From assembly GCA_963682025.1 (NCBI GenBank), contig OY821519.1:139915429-139979428 (forward strand): 64,000 nt of DNA, in the 5' to 3' direction. The stretch is from Cordilura impudica (Eukaryota; Arthropoda; Insecta; Diptera; Scathophagidae). Within the stretch, counting starts at the first letter, position 1. Each line of letters begins with the position of its first letter. Made by a program: the position numbers and the translations under genes. The notes beneath the pieces were generated by a model that saw only the letters and a program-made list of their open reading frames with translations, was not told the origin of the DNA and ran no database searches. Below, one piece after another: positions 34,490 to 44,990 of this stretch.

Positions 34490-34860
34490 TAGAATTTGCA
34501 CTTCAAATTCACCCTTTTGCACTCCAAATTGACCTTTTTGAAAATTTAATTAAATTTTTGACAAATCAAATTCACCTTTTTTGAAATCATTTTCACTTAA
34601 TGGAAAATACTGTTTAAAATAAGTTAAAACTTCAAAAATAATTACAGGGTTTGCACTCCAAATTCGTCCTTTTCAATTTCAAATTCACCTTTTTGCAAAT
34701 CAAATTCACCTTTTTGCAAATCAAATTCATCTTTTGCCAAATCAAATTCACCTTTTTGGAAATCATTTTCATCCAATAGAAAATGCTGTTTAAAATAATT
34801 TAAAACTTCAGGAAAAAATTTATTTTTCTTAAATTCCAAATTAAATTTTTAATTTATTTG
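34490..34860 (-). repeat. 21-bp repeats (EFDLQKG heptads) in duplicated terminal region
   Basis: The unit CAAATTCACCTTTTTGCAAAT recurs about four to five times at 34675-34760. In the minus-strand frame 34642-34839 it reads as tandem FDLQKGE-like heptads. A block of about 170 bp is present twice (around 34566 and 34738), both followed by a GAAAATRCTGTTTAAAATAA segment. Inverted, diverged units lie at 36790-36874. These are subterminal repeats of a DNA transposon, not a coiled-coil gene. Confidence 0.6.
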
Positions 34861-35484
34861 TGAAATTGGAAATATATAAAAATATTAAATGTTACGCGCA
34901 CATTTTATTTTAGAAATTACTTCTTCAATTGGGTTGAGCATTGGGGAATAAGGCGGCAGGAAAACGAATGTGTGCCTAATCTGTTCAACCAAATTACATT
35001 AGTCTTATGTAGTCTTATGCACTGTGGACCATATTTTGAGAAGGCGGTTAAAAATATTTTTTTTCATGGTTACCAATGTTAAAGTTATGTTATTTATTTG
35101 AAAGTAAATACCAATGAACCTCGGGAGCCAAAAAATTGCTACTCTATTTCAACTATATCACAGCGAACACGGTCTTCGAAAATGGACTTTCTCAGTATTT
35201 TGCTTATATTAAAATCTTCTTGGTATATTTATATAAATGACCGTAATTTTGTAACTTCTAAGCTATTAATGTTAGAAATATAAAGTCATTGAGCTGTTTA
35301 GAAATTAAAAAAAATTTATTTTAAAAAGGTCCAAATTTCCTGAAAATCTCCTCTATTCTGTAGTCCGAACCCTCCCCTACACTCCTATATTCCATTGTAT
35401 ACCCGCCAGTTTCCGCCCGTGTCACCAGAACAATTTTTCTGACCCAAGGTCAGATATTTTGTGCAAAATTTATGAATACAAAAG

Positions 35485-35636
35485 TTTTCCACTATGTGGT
35501 TAGGGTATAATGAGTTTGCCCTGATGTTTGTAACTACCAAAAATAATGGACCTATACCCATCATTTATTATACGGATCGACTCAAAATCACTTTCTGAGT
35601 TCATTTACTGATGTCCGTCCGACCGTCTGTGTGTTA
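35485..35636 (-). mobile_element. DINE-1-like element, family A, 3' fragment (A6)
   Basis: CCACTATGTGGTTAGGGTATA, GTTTGTAACTACCAAAAAT, TTATACGGATCGACTC and GATGTCCGTCCGACCGTC follow in family A order (reverse orientation). Only the hairpin side is present; nested in the RAG-like copy. Confidence 0.7.
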
Positions 35637-35772
35637 TGAATAGAAAAGTTGGTCGTTGCGTGAGCTTATTTGTTTTTTATACTGACAGAAAAAGGAAACG
35701 GTAGAGTTGACACGAGTTACTATATACTTATAAAAAAGGGTTGAGACATAAGTTCAAATAATTCAAAGCAGT

Positions 35773-36007
35773 ATGCTACCAATTGGAGATCTATCTGAAG
35801 AACCACAAGAAAAAAGGAATAAGGATTTCCAGATGTTGCACTAATGAAGACCTTATCACTGTTTTGTTGTGCACTTCTGATCCATATATGTACAACATTC
35901 GACGATAATGGAAAACTACCTCTATTGAATTAGACGAAGAAGCTAAACAACTTCTAGAAGATAAAAATCAAGGCTATTTAGAAGAAATATTTACTAAAAT
36001 AGTTTGA
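35773..36007 (+). pseudogene. RAG1/Transib-like transposase, C-terminal fragment
   Basis: The first frame reads MLPIGDLSEEPQEKRNKDFQ, which corresponds to the region of the third catalytic Glu in RAG1 (SEGNESGNKLFRRFRK). After a frameshift, the next frame gives CTNEDLITVLLCTSDPYMYN, a stop, then SIELDEEAKQLLEDKNQGYL and EEIFTKIV before the terminal stop at 36007. The same order of segments ends the longer relic at 49657-53671 (LSEEA..RNKDYRFYR, STNEDLFNILLG, DLDEEVKKLLKN). The tail is nearer intact here than in copy 1. Family assignment rests on motif layout and the CACWGTG termini. Confidence 0.6.
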
Positions 36008-36879
36008 TTTAAAGAAGTTTTTCAGTACACTAACAATAAGTTATACAAATTTTTAAATAGTTTACAATTTTTCTTGAATTTAAAATTTATGTATTTTATA
36101 AATTTACAATAAAAATTGATATATAAATATTTAAAAAGACAATAAAAAATTTTTTTAACTAAAGTAAAAACATACGACTCTTTCATTGAAACTTTTCTAT
36201 CTTGAACCAATATCAGGTAAATTTTACGTTCGCTGCTTAATAATTATATTTTAACTCAAGCTCTTTCAAAAAAAGCCAACCCTTGTAAACGCCAGGACTA
36301 AAAAGTTTACAGGGGTCAAAGTTTGGCATTTTCTGACCGAATTTAACTTACAAAATATTTAAAAAGTATTAGTTGTAATATTAACTGAAAAAATAAGACA
36401 TTGTATAAAAAAACCTGTTTTAACCTTTTAACACTTCACTTTTGTACTAAAATTTAACTAAATATGAACATGTATTGTAAACCTTCCATAACTTTTTTTA
36501 TTATTGGTCGATATTTACGTTTTTTACCAAAAAATTAAGGGCTGAAGTCCCACCTACCGCCTTGTCGTGAAATGGTCCACTGTGCGTTGTCTGTAATTGA
36601 CCACACTTCCGTAATATTATTTTCTTCTAATTTTTCAAACAATCCCATTAAAAATACGACAAAAATATTTGAATTGACATTGGAGTGTGCAATCATTTTC
36701 TGAAATAATATTCCCTGGTTACTTTATGCAGCAATTAAAGAATTATTGCATCCTCTAATTGTTGGTGTAATTATATTTGCCGGTGTATTTGAATTTGATT
36801 TGAAAAAAGGTGAATTTGATATGCCAAAAGATATATTTGAGGTAGAAAAGGGTGTATTTAGAGTGCAAGCCCTGTATAA

Positions 36880-37400
36880 ATTTAATATATGGTTAAAAAT
36901 GGTCCTTACTCAGCTGGTAATTAATAAATTGATGAAGCTGATCTTGATAGTTTTTAGCTCTCCATTTTACTTGAATACCAAAGAACTTATATATAAAAGA
37001 AAAAAACTTCGATTGGACGACATTGAGACAAGTTTTTTAAATTTCCGTCTTTTGATACCAAATTCCATTTTTTCTTTGATTTTTCGCCACATTTTTGAAG
37101 CAGTTATGGATATTTATTTGCTCAACAGTGTACTCTGGCGATGTGATTTTTTTCGACCTTTTTATGTTAAGTTTTTTCAATGTTTTGCACATATAACGTT
37201 TATCGCATTTAGTCTCAGCAGCTGCGAATGTCACGTTGACTTATGTTAAATTTTCGTTTACGCTTAGATAGAGCCTTTTTATTAATTATTAATGGAATCT
37301 TTCCACTTCCACTTTTTCTTTCCACTTGCATAATCTTACGACGCTTATAATTTACGTATTCATGGTAACAATAAAAATCAGAGCCCACTAATTCAATGAG
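36880..37400 (-). pseudogene. Possible N-terminal (helix-turn-helix) part of an IS630-like transposase
   Basis: Minus-strand frames give YVNYKRRKIMQVERKSGSG, INKKALSKRKRKFN, then (37234-37037) CKTLKKLNIKRSKKITSPEY and TVEQINIHNCFKNV. Basic, helix-turn-helix-like sequence of this type precedes the DDE domain in IS630/Tc1 transposases. It lies next to the element at 34645-36874 in the same orientation but outside its TIR, so it may be another copy. Low certainty. The 167-codon plus-strand frame 36746-37249 is a shadow. Confidence 0.35.
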
Positions 37401-37727
37401 ATAGATTTCAAATTATAGTAGTTTAAAAAAGTCTCATACAATATGAGATAAAAATGAGTTGTTATAGACTCGCGAATTACACATTTTTTTGGAAATTGTT
37501 TATTAAGGTGTAGTTTGGCCGTGACACCTCCCACATAAAGGTAATATTATCATTTAATATCTAGAGTACTATGATATGAACAGTCTTTCAATTTGGTTTG
37601 AGCTCATAGTCGAGTTAAAAATGAGTTGGATCGGATAAGAGGTCGTGACACATCCCATGCAACTTTATCGATTAACGACCAGGTGAGATTTTTATTGAAA
37701 ATAATTCCAAGATTTATGGTTTAATAT
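37401..37727. other. Diverged Helitron-like interior sequence
   Basis: Two diverged copies of GTGACACCTCCCACAT / GTGACACATCCCATGC-type segments resemble the ACCACGCCCAC repeats inside the Helitron at 2014-3641. No ends identified. Confidence 0.3.
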
Positions 37728-38378
37728 CTGTGGTTTTCTGGAATAACCGCGTATGTCCATTTTTGTCAGTTTTGAGTTAACGATGCCATATATATTAATT
37801 TTTAACGCTCTTTACATGTGTTCAATTTTTTTTAAAACATATTGACCATTTCTGAGTTTTTTCTTTAAATAACGACGTAACTTAAATGTTTATTAAATTC
37901 ATTTGCAGCACTAACGACGAATGTCAACTTACGTTTGATCGCTGACAAATTATTTTCTCAGAAAACGACACATAGCGACATACGTTGTTATTAATGAAAC
38001 AAAATGCAAAATAATTTTGGTTTATTTTTCAGTTTATAACCACTTATAAAAGCTTGTGTGTTTATTTCTGTTATTTTATGTCACTATTATTCTTGATACG
38101 TTGTTATATTCTCATCCTCAGTCCCGTTAACTTTTTGTTGACGAACAAAAAAAATCAATTTTTCAAGCAACAACAACTTATGTCACAAGGGTGGTTGCAT
38201 TGGTAGTTTTCTTTTTCAAAGAAAACGACGTTTATCGACATAAGTTGTTTTATCTGCACACACTCTAAGTGTAATTTACATATTGTTTTTTCGTCCTTCT
38301 CTATTCCTCTGAAGATTTTTGACTCAAAATTTTATATAAAGCATTTATTGCCCATATCTACAGGACTGTTAAATAACT

Positions 38379-39647
38379 GCCAAATAACTTTTTTTTTTTT
38401 TGAAAATGCTATAAAAAAAAACTACTGAATATTATCTCAAATTTCTTTTTTTATTTGAAAGTACAATCCTTCCGGTTAATAATGGAAAATAATTTCATTC
38501 AAATGGCTGCCTCGGCTGGCCATGCAGTAGCCTACACGATCGGTCCAATTTTTCGATTGTGTGCAGCTGTATTTCACCAATGGCTTCACGAATATTGTCC
38601 TTTAAGCGTCAATTGTCTCTGGCTTGTTGGCGTAACACTTATCTTTGAGGGCACCCCACAAATAATAGTCCAACGGTGTCAAATCGCAGCTCCTGGTGTC
38701 CAAACGACATCAGCTCTGCGGCTGATAATGCGATCTTCAAAAACAGGGCGCAAAACATCGAGTGTAGCTTCGGGTGTGTGACACGTACCGCCGTCCTGTT
38801 GAAACCAAATGTTGCCAATATTCTCCTCTTCAATTTTTGTGAACAAAAATTCGTCCAACATGGCCCGATAACGATCGCCATTGACTGTAACGGCCACTCC
38901 TTGCTCATTTTCGAAGAAAAATGGGCCAATTATACTTCTGGAGCAAAATCCGCACCAAACAGTGACTCGTTTTGGGTGTATCGGCTTTTCAATGTATGCG
39001 TGCGGGTTTTCTGTGCCCCAAACGCGACAATTTTGCTTGTTTGCACACCCGCCAAGATCAAAATGAGCTTCATCTGAAAAGATGATTTTTTGGCAAAATC
39101 GGTAAGTCGATCGCAGGCCCACTTAGCGAAGCGAAAATGTATTGGATGGTCCGTTGGCTTCAACTCCTGAACCAATTGGACTTTGTATGGCGTCGTACCA
39201 AGGTCTTTATGCAAAATTCGTCTCAATGATTGCCTCCGAAATGTTCAATTCTTGAGAACGACGGTGAATTGATGTTGATGGCGCTTCACGCACACTTTCT
39301 GCCACAGCAGCAATTTTCTCGGGTGTACGCACTGTTTTTGGCTTTTCGTGCTTTGGTTTATCGATGAGGATGCCAGTTTCTTTCACTTTTTTCACAAGAT
39401 AACGAACATACGGAGCTGACGGTGCTTCTCTTCTTCCAAAATCCATACGCAATTTTCGCACACATTCTGCAAGATTACCATGATTTTCAAAGTAATGTCG
39501 CAATATTTCCCAGCGTTGTTCAAGCGTATACACAATTATATTCGTTCAGCGGAAGGATAAAACTAATTATCTGTCAAATCAGACATGAGCTAAGTGCTAC
39601 AATTCACGAAATAAGCACTAGTTGAAAAAAAAACCGTTAAATGGCGG
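38379..39647 (-). mobile_element. Mariner-type transposon, inactive
   Basis: Bounded by short, partly degraded inverted repeats. The left end is GCCAAATAACTTTTTTTTTT; the right end, reverse-complemented, is GCCATTTAACGGTTTTTTTT. It contains one frameshifted transposase (38476-39533, minus strand) and has inserted in the CTGTGG element. Confidence 0.7.
38476..39533 (-). pseudogene. Mariner-type transposase, all three catalytic Asp kept but frame broken
   Basis: Three overlapping frames together give one protein of about 350 residues. The N-terminal DNA-binding part is MYTLEQRWEILRHYFENHGN. The linker includes HRRSQELNISE, and KDLGTTPYKVQLVQELKPTD follows. The catalytic core has IIFSDEAHFDLGG (first Asp), NIWFQQDGGTCHT (second Asp) and, after a frameshift near 38690, RSCDLTPLDYYLWG (third Asp). 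By my count 36 residues separate the second and third Asp, near the maT/DD37D range. A premature stop after KPETIDA and further frameshifts near 39120 and 39215 prevent expression. The end is HLNEIIFHY. Plus-strand frames at 38455-39077 are shadows. Confidence 0.8.
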
Positions 39648-39789
39648 ACCCTTTAGAAAAGCTCTAAAATCTTTATATCGAGCCCATAATTTCAAATACA
39701 ACGGTTTTAGACTTCCCTGAACATTTCGATTTTATGACATACGCGGTTATTCTAGAAAACCACAGGTATGACATTTCGATAATCTGGCG

Positions 39790-40240
39790 GTTAAGAATAA
39801 TATCTGGTATAGCAGGCGGAAGCACAGATCTTCGGGTAATAAAGATGTATGTAGACTTTGAAGGATTGAGCTATAGCCTATTTGCCTAGTTCATTTGATT
39901 CTTTAAAATACCTACAAACATAAAGTTGCACATGATCATCATAAATATGAACTTTCCACGAAAGTTGTCTTGGAAAATCATTTGTATATACAGTAATAAG
40001 AAGCGATCCTAGGCTGGAACCTTATGAGACATCCTTTGCCACTGAAAACACATTTTGTATTTTAATATTATCGTAAACGTATTGTTGTCGATTTGCTACA
40101 TAAGATGGTATAAGGTGAGTTGCAGGAGGATAAAAACCAATAAAGTGCTTGAGTGATTTAAAATGATAAGAAATACCATTATTTACAGTTAGTTTACGCA
40201 TTAAAAACATGAAGTATTTTCGGATAAAGTTGAATTGATA
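39790..40240 (-). pseudogene. Non-LTR retrotransposon RT fragment
   Basis: Minus strand: NGISYHFKSLKHFIGFYPPA, HLIPSYVANRQQYVYDN, KDVSQGSSLGSLLITVYTND and KVHIYDDHVQLYVC. This is the palm region of a Jockey-group RT, where relatives have LISSYxxNRxQYV, GVPQGSxLGPLLF and YADDVQLY. The catalytic box reads YDDH, so the Ala is lost or shifted. Confidence 0.5.
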
Positions 40241-41577
40241 TGAGAATTATGTCCATAAAATCCATCGTTTATGGGGATGCTTTCGATTCAAGATTTATTT
40301 CAAGATTTATTTCAGAACTAGCAGCTTTCTTAGATTTACTGACACAAATTTCTCGTATAATTTTCAATGTCCTTTTTGAAGCCTGCAGTTAAAATAGATA
40401 GGCTGAAATTGTATGCAGTATAGCTTTGGAATATCCTTCATGTTCATTATATATTCTAAACTATTTCCAACATTTAAATGCTTTATCCCTTTCATACATT
40501 TTATCCATAATCTATTGAACCGAGGTTTAGAAGTTATTATTATATATTGTTTTTTTTTTTTTGCTGTAATATTGGACGGTGTTTACATAACCTTAAATGT
40601 GGCAATTTGCAGCTTTGTTTTGAATTTTATTTACCAGTTGTCAAAGATATTGTGAAAGCTTATGACCAGATTATTTACAAATCGGTTATAATCAACACGC
40701 CGAGATGTGGACAACGAATTTGAAAAGTTGAATCATAGGTTCCTACAATGGCAAATTAGCTTGGACTTCCCAGAAGAGAAGGAATGCAAAAGTACATTAT
40801 TTATTCCATAATACTATTCCATAATACTATATCGGAAGGAATTGATAATTGATAGGTTAGGTTAGGTAAGATGGGTCGCTCGCCCGAAAGCTAGTACACT
40901 CGGACGCCATATGACCAATTGCGATACCCTATAGAAAGTGTCGATACCCTACGGAAAGGTAGAGATAGGAAAAGAGATAGATAATGTATCGAAAATATAT
41001 TATAATATTTGATAAGATTATTGAAGTATTTTTAGCTTCAAATAGGAAATTAGATTTTTAAATTGTTCTCATATGTAATATGTTTTAAATTGATCTCATA
41101 AAAAAACAACTTGTTTCCGAAAAATTTTAACAATAAAAGGTAGAGATGTCACGAACAATGTATTCGACTTTCTACCGAGAAACGAATATTCGAAATAAGA
41201 ACAATTTAATTACTCATATGGATATACATAAATCAACGCTGCTTATTATGTTACATACAATTATTCGAACTGGCCATAGTAGCTCCATTTTGGTGGTTGA
41301 AAACAATTTTAAAAATATCTTCAAAGTAACTATGTATACTATTAATGACATCTCTAGTAATAAGTAAGTTTTTTATTTTATTCATAAGGAAGTATTCAAC
41401 AATAAATTCTCAAATAATTTAACTAAAAATCTTTTTTTAATGTTAATATATGACGAAAAACAAAAATAACAAAGTTTATATATTGCGTCGCTTTAAAGCG
41501 GCTACGCTCTTTTGATTGGCGATCTCAGTTTTCATCTATCTCTTTCAGTTTCAGAGGATCTTGTTAAACGAGAAAGC
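40241..41577. other. Unassigned
   Basis: No secure feature. Plus-strand translation around 40690-40810 (EFEKLNHRFLQWQISLDF, then KECKSTLFIP) faintly recalls a post-palm RT segment, but the evidence is weak. A short GGTTAGGTTAGGT at about 40856 is not telomeric. Confidence 0.3.
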
Positions 41578-41840
41578 CTACACACAGAAAAATAAGTTTG
41601 CCATCCGAATTGTCCTAAAGTTTAGCAACTGTATTTTCGATTGTATCAACAGAAATTTAATAGCAGCTAACAATTTCCTACTGTGATGAAATATTTACTT
41701 TTAAGACAACACAATTGTTATCGTAATTAACTCGAAATTCGGTTATTAACATTATCACCATCCAGTTGGCAATAAAGTCGGTTGACACAATGAGTCTGTT
41801 TGCTGGTTGTATATTATTTTGCAGATAAAACCATGTTGAA
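41578..41840. repeat. Member of ACACACAGAAAA inverted-repeat family
   Basis: TACACACAGAAAAATAAG with TTTGCCATCCGAATT on the left, and CGAAATTCGGTT, CAGTTGGCAATAAAGTCGG and TGAGTCTGTTTGCTGG on the right, resemble the arms of the inverted repeat at 9791-10595. Diverged; exact ends unclear. Confidence 0.4.
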
Positions 41841-42166
41841 ACTTTAATTGCAAATAGAACCATATTTTTCCAGATTCAAAATTTTATATTGCACTAATAG
41901 AACCAACTGTATATATCAAGGATGGGCACGTATGAGTTCAATAAGAGAAATTTTCCGATTATTAATTTTTTTAAGAGCCACCATAGTAAATTCACTTTTT
42001 TATTTCGTTAATATGATTAAATAAGACTTAAACGCTATTGAAAAAAAAAATAAACAAAATTTAATTAACAAAAATAAAATATAATAAAAATCCATTAATA
42101 GAAAGTAATAAAATCCTTGAATAACGAAGACTTTTTTCATATCTTTGAAATTTTGTGTATAATATG

Positions 42167-43740
42167 TTAAAGCAGCAATTCTGTAAGATGTTGATTGGTG
42201 AACTGTGAATGATATTTCGACATCACGAATTTCATTGTGGAGAAATATGTTGTACTAAAAATTGAAATTAGGCAGCAAGCAGCTTCTTTTAATTGTGGAG
42301 ATTTTGATAATGGCACGAGTTTCCAAAATTCAATTATAGAAGTGGATTTATGCTGCATTTGCAAACCCTGATCCTCTTTCAACTCTAATAACTCCAATTC
42401 CCGAGACGCTTTTGCAATAAGTATTTCAGAAATTGGAAATCCGTCATCAATAATATCACACATAAATGGGTTCACAAAAAATGCAAATGTGGATTTAAAA
42501 CTTTTCAAATCTCCGAACCTACGTTTGAAATCCGCTTGCAGTTCTTCCAATTTTTCTTTGTATTCGTTTACTTTTTCTTCGGTGATATCAATTATGTTTA
42601 CTTTTACTCATGGAAAATGATTAAATATTTTCAACTTAAGATCGTTTACAAAAAGCCGAAACTTAGCTTCAAAACTTAATAACGTTTGCGACAAATCTAT
42701 TATTACTTTTTCTTTTCCTTGTAAAGCTAAATTTAGTGTTTGCAAATGTTCCACAATGTCTCTAAGAAACATTAAAACAGAAACCCAAGTTTCATTTTCT
42801 AATTCTGGATATGCTATTCCTTTTTCTTTGATAAATAATTTGATAGGATTTAGGAGTTCTGTAAAATGGTTTAAAATATTGTAAGTTGGCAATTGATCTG
42901 TTTCGGTATTTAATCTAAATTCTTCTAAAAAGTTTTTAAATTGATGATGTATTTTGACATTGGTTCTAATTAAATTGACAATCTTCCACACTATCTTATG
43001 CTGTGAAGAGAGAAACAATTTTGAATATTAGGGTCTCTGTTTAAAAGGCCAATCTGACTTTGATTTTTCCCCTTCATTGCAGGCGCTCCGTCAGTCGCAA
43101 CACTTACAAGTTTATCACGAGCCAATTCAAACCTCTGCATCACTTCATCAACCGCAGTTTTGACATCAATACCGCGAGTTCTTTCGCTAAGAGCTACTAA
43201 GTCTAGCATTTCTTCCTTCATATTTACGTCAGTAGACTCGTTTGGAGCTAAACTGAATGCTGCACAATTTTTTAAATCACACATCAAATTTTTTTTCAAA
43301 ACTTTCGCTAATTTGAATAATTCGACTCTCAGTTGTACGACGTGACATAGAAATCCGTGAGATCAATGCAAGTAGTTTTGTATTATCCGGATCCAAAGTT
43401 TTAATCACTTCTTCCAAGTTTCTCTTAATAAATTCACCTTCTCCATATGAACGTTTAGCACGAGCAATATTTCAAGCTATCACAAAACTAGCTTCGTTGG
43501 TACATTAATTTTGAAGCCCGGATTGCAATGACTGAAGTTTCTCTGTTCGCAATTTTGAGTTGAGTGGTTATTGAATTGAAAAATTTAGATTGCTTACTTC
43601 GTAATGGCGACGTAAGTTGGTTACTTTGTAGTTGGAAATTGTACCTTTACAAATTAGACACAACGACTTATCATTATTGTCAATAAAAAAAACTTTTTTT
43701 CCATTCTTCTTGAAAAGTTCTATTTTCTTGTTTATATTTT
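42167..43740 (-). pseudogene. hAT transposase (BED finger to hATC domain), GTF2IRD2/Charlie-like, inactive
   Basis: Minus-strand order: a BED-type finger at about 43680-43610 (KSLCLICKGTISNYKVTNLR followed by RHYE); a DDE/RNase H start at 43299-42991 with AAFSLAPNESTDVNMKEEM and LVSVATDGAPAMKGKN; a central region at 43018-42608 (FVNDLKLKIFNHFP at its end); and 42550-42167 ending in the hATC dimerisation region (IIEFWKLVPLSKSPQLKEAA, FSTTYFSTMKFVMSK). The motif LALDESTD of relatives reads LAPNESTD here; the codon at 43240-43242 has changed the likely first catalytic Asp to Asn. Frameshifts near 43015, 42580 and 43480 confirm it is dead. The domain order resembles vertebrate GTF2IRD2/ZBED-type hAT derivatives; no host gene is implied. 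Confidence 0.8.
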
Positions 43741-44029
43741 CGTTTTTTGATGTTTGCTGAGGTCACGTTAATAATAAATTTAAGTTAATATATTTCTGAA
43801 ATTTAAAAAAAAAAATAATAAAAATAAATTAATTTAATTTTAATTAATTTAAAATGCTACATAAAAAAAATTTCTTGCCAAATTTTTCGAAAAATACGAA
43901 TAGAAAACCAAGTGACCACAATCTTGCACAAAAAAATACTGACTGAAATTCACTAACGCAGTTTTTATTTTGCATGCTTCTCTATCGTTATAAAACCAAA
44001 GCGCCGCCTGCTACAAAGTAATTTTCAAA

Positions 44030-44990
44030 AGCAGTAACATCTTGTATTTGTATTTGTATTTGTATTTATTTCTTAAATGCGATTTTCCATTACAACAAGA
44101 CACAGTATATTATAAATTACAGTAATGGAATCAGATAAGTTATTCACTATATATTTAATATCAGTAACTCTTAATCTAAATTTAAAATATTATAAATTAC
44201 AATTAAAAAACATTAAAAAAAATAAAATAAAATCAATTAAAGTATTGGTATATTAATTTTCTAAACCCTATTGCGTTGCTTGTATTTTGCATGACATTAG
44301 GAAGCTGATTCCAGAGACGATTCCAGAGACGAGTTAGAATAAAAAATTGACATTCAGAGGCAAGGTCGCGGTATTTAAATTGAATTATTCGATTCCCTCT
44401 GGAAGATCTTGCGAACTTTAATCGTTCAAAAAGATATTTTGGAACCTTTGTTATAATAATTTTATGTAGAAATATAATGTTCTTGAATTTAATATAGTTG
44501 TCAAATGACATGTGTAAGACATGACACGAGTATTGGGATACATGATCAAATTTTCTTAATCCAAAGATATAGCGAATAATGTTGTTGAAAGCTACAGTAA
44601 GTTTTCTGTTATCCCTAGAGTTGCAACCTGTGAAAACCTCAGATGCATATAGTAATGTTGGTAAAAGATATGTTTTAGCAAGTAGCAATCTTATTTTCAG
44701 TGGAGTAAAGTGCTGTGTTAACCATAAGCTTCTTATCATACTATAAATTCTGCCACAGCATTGATTAATATGATCTGACCAAGTCAGAGTTCCATTAAAC
44801 ACAACTGCGAGATTTCGTACAGAGTCCACGATGTCAATTTTAGAGCTCCCAAGGAAGACATTAATCTCATTCTCCAAATGCATCACTTTCTTCTTTATTA
44901 TAATACACTTAGATTTATTTGGATTAAGTCGTAGACCATTTGCCGTTAATAGCATTGAAACTTTCAACTTCCTCTGTTAGTGTTACACAC
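44030..44990 (-). mobile_element. 5'-truncated non-LTR retrotransposon inside the hAT element
   Basis: Minus strand, 3' end marked by tandem AAATAC-type units (plus strand (TGTATT) repeated about four times at 44043-44071) rather than plain poly(A). It keeps only the post-palm C-terminal region of ORF2 (44233-44967). It sits upstream of the hAT reading frame within the transposon, so it postdates the hAT insertion. Confidence 0.7.
44233..44967 (-). pseudogene. Retrotransposon ORF2 C-terminus (Jockey-like), open for 244 codons
   Basis: Starts in LLTANGLRLNPNKSKCIIIK (the segment after the YADD box), continues LAVVFNGTLTWSDHINQCCG, LLLAKTYLLPTLLYASEVF, LTVAFNNIIRYIFGLRKFDH and NIIFLHKIIITKVPKYLFER, and ends LPNVMQNTSNAIGFRKLIYQ. 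The frame is unbroken, with an apparent duplication of RLWNRLWNQLP. No RT catalytic core, so it is a truncated insertion and not functional. Same family as the fragment at 6850-7600. Confidence 0.75.

Larger units (their letters stand above)
35020..36584 (+). mobile_element. RAG1/Transib-like element, short copy 2
   Basis: 1565 bp. The left end is CACTGTGGACCATATTTTG and the right end, reverse-complemented, is CACAGTGGACCATTTCACG; both continue to AAGGCGGT, and 23 of 29 positions match. The first seven bases (CACWGTG) are those of RAG signal heptamers and similar to Transib ends. It contains the last part of a RAG1-like transposase (35773-36007) on the plus strand and a DINE-like fragment. 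It is inserted in an IS630-like transposase gene. The right flank is CGTTG, as at copy 1; the left flank is TTATG, so a 5-bp duplication is not evident. Confidence 0.65.
34645..36874 (-). mobile_element. IS630/Tc1-like DNA transposon relic, interrupted
   Basis: The left end is TA then CAGGGTTTGCACTCCAAAT at 34645. The right end, reverse-complemented, is CAGGGCTTGCACTCTAAAT from 36874, also bordered by TA, the usual Tc1/IS630 target. The minus strand encodes two parts of a DDE transposase. TPTIRGCNNSLIAA and FEKLEENNITEVWSITDNA (second catalytic Asp in TDN) lie at about 36790-36585. RHTFVFLPPYSPMLNPIEE (third catalytic residue Glu) lies at about 34985-34905. The element at 35020-36584 splits the gene between DNA and HK. 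Only the DDE half is retained. Confidence 0.6.
37728..39765. mobile_element. CTGTGG-family inverted-repeat element, copy 2, split by a mariner
   Basis: The left end begins CTGTGGTTTTCTGGAATAAC and the right end, reverse-complemented, begins CTGTGGTTTTCTAGAATAAC; both continue CGCGTATGTC. It is inverted relative to 5663-6403 and matches it from end to end, except for about 1.27 kb of mariner sequence between ACTGTTAAATA (38376) and the AAGCTCTAAAATC segment (about 39660). The two copies prove that the ~745-bp unit is one mobile element. Confidence 0.8.

Noticed and set aside
34642..34839. Heptad-repeat 'coiled-coil protein'
   Set aside because: Encoded by subterminal 21-bp repeats of a DNA transposon; no start context or neighbouring exon.
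36746..37249. 167-codon plus-strand frame
   Set aside because: Runs across a transposon end and is antisense to transposase-like sequence; composition is AT-driven.
38455..39077. Plus-strand frames of 108 and 133 codons
   Set aside because: Antisense shadows of the mariner transposase.
40856..40870. TTAGG-like telomere repeat
   Set aside because: Only two to three units, internal, and flies do not use TTAGG telomeres; chance or a common fly dispersed motif.
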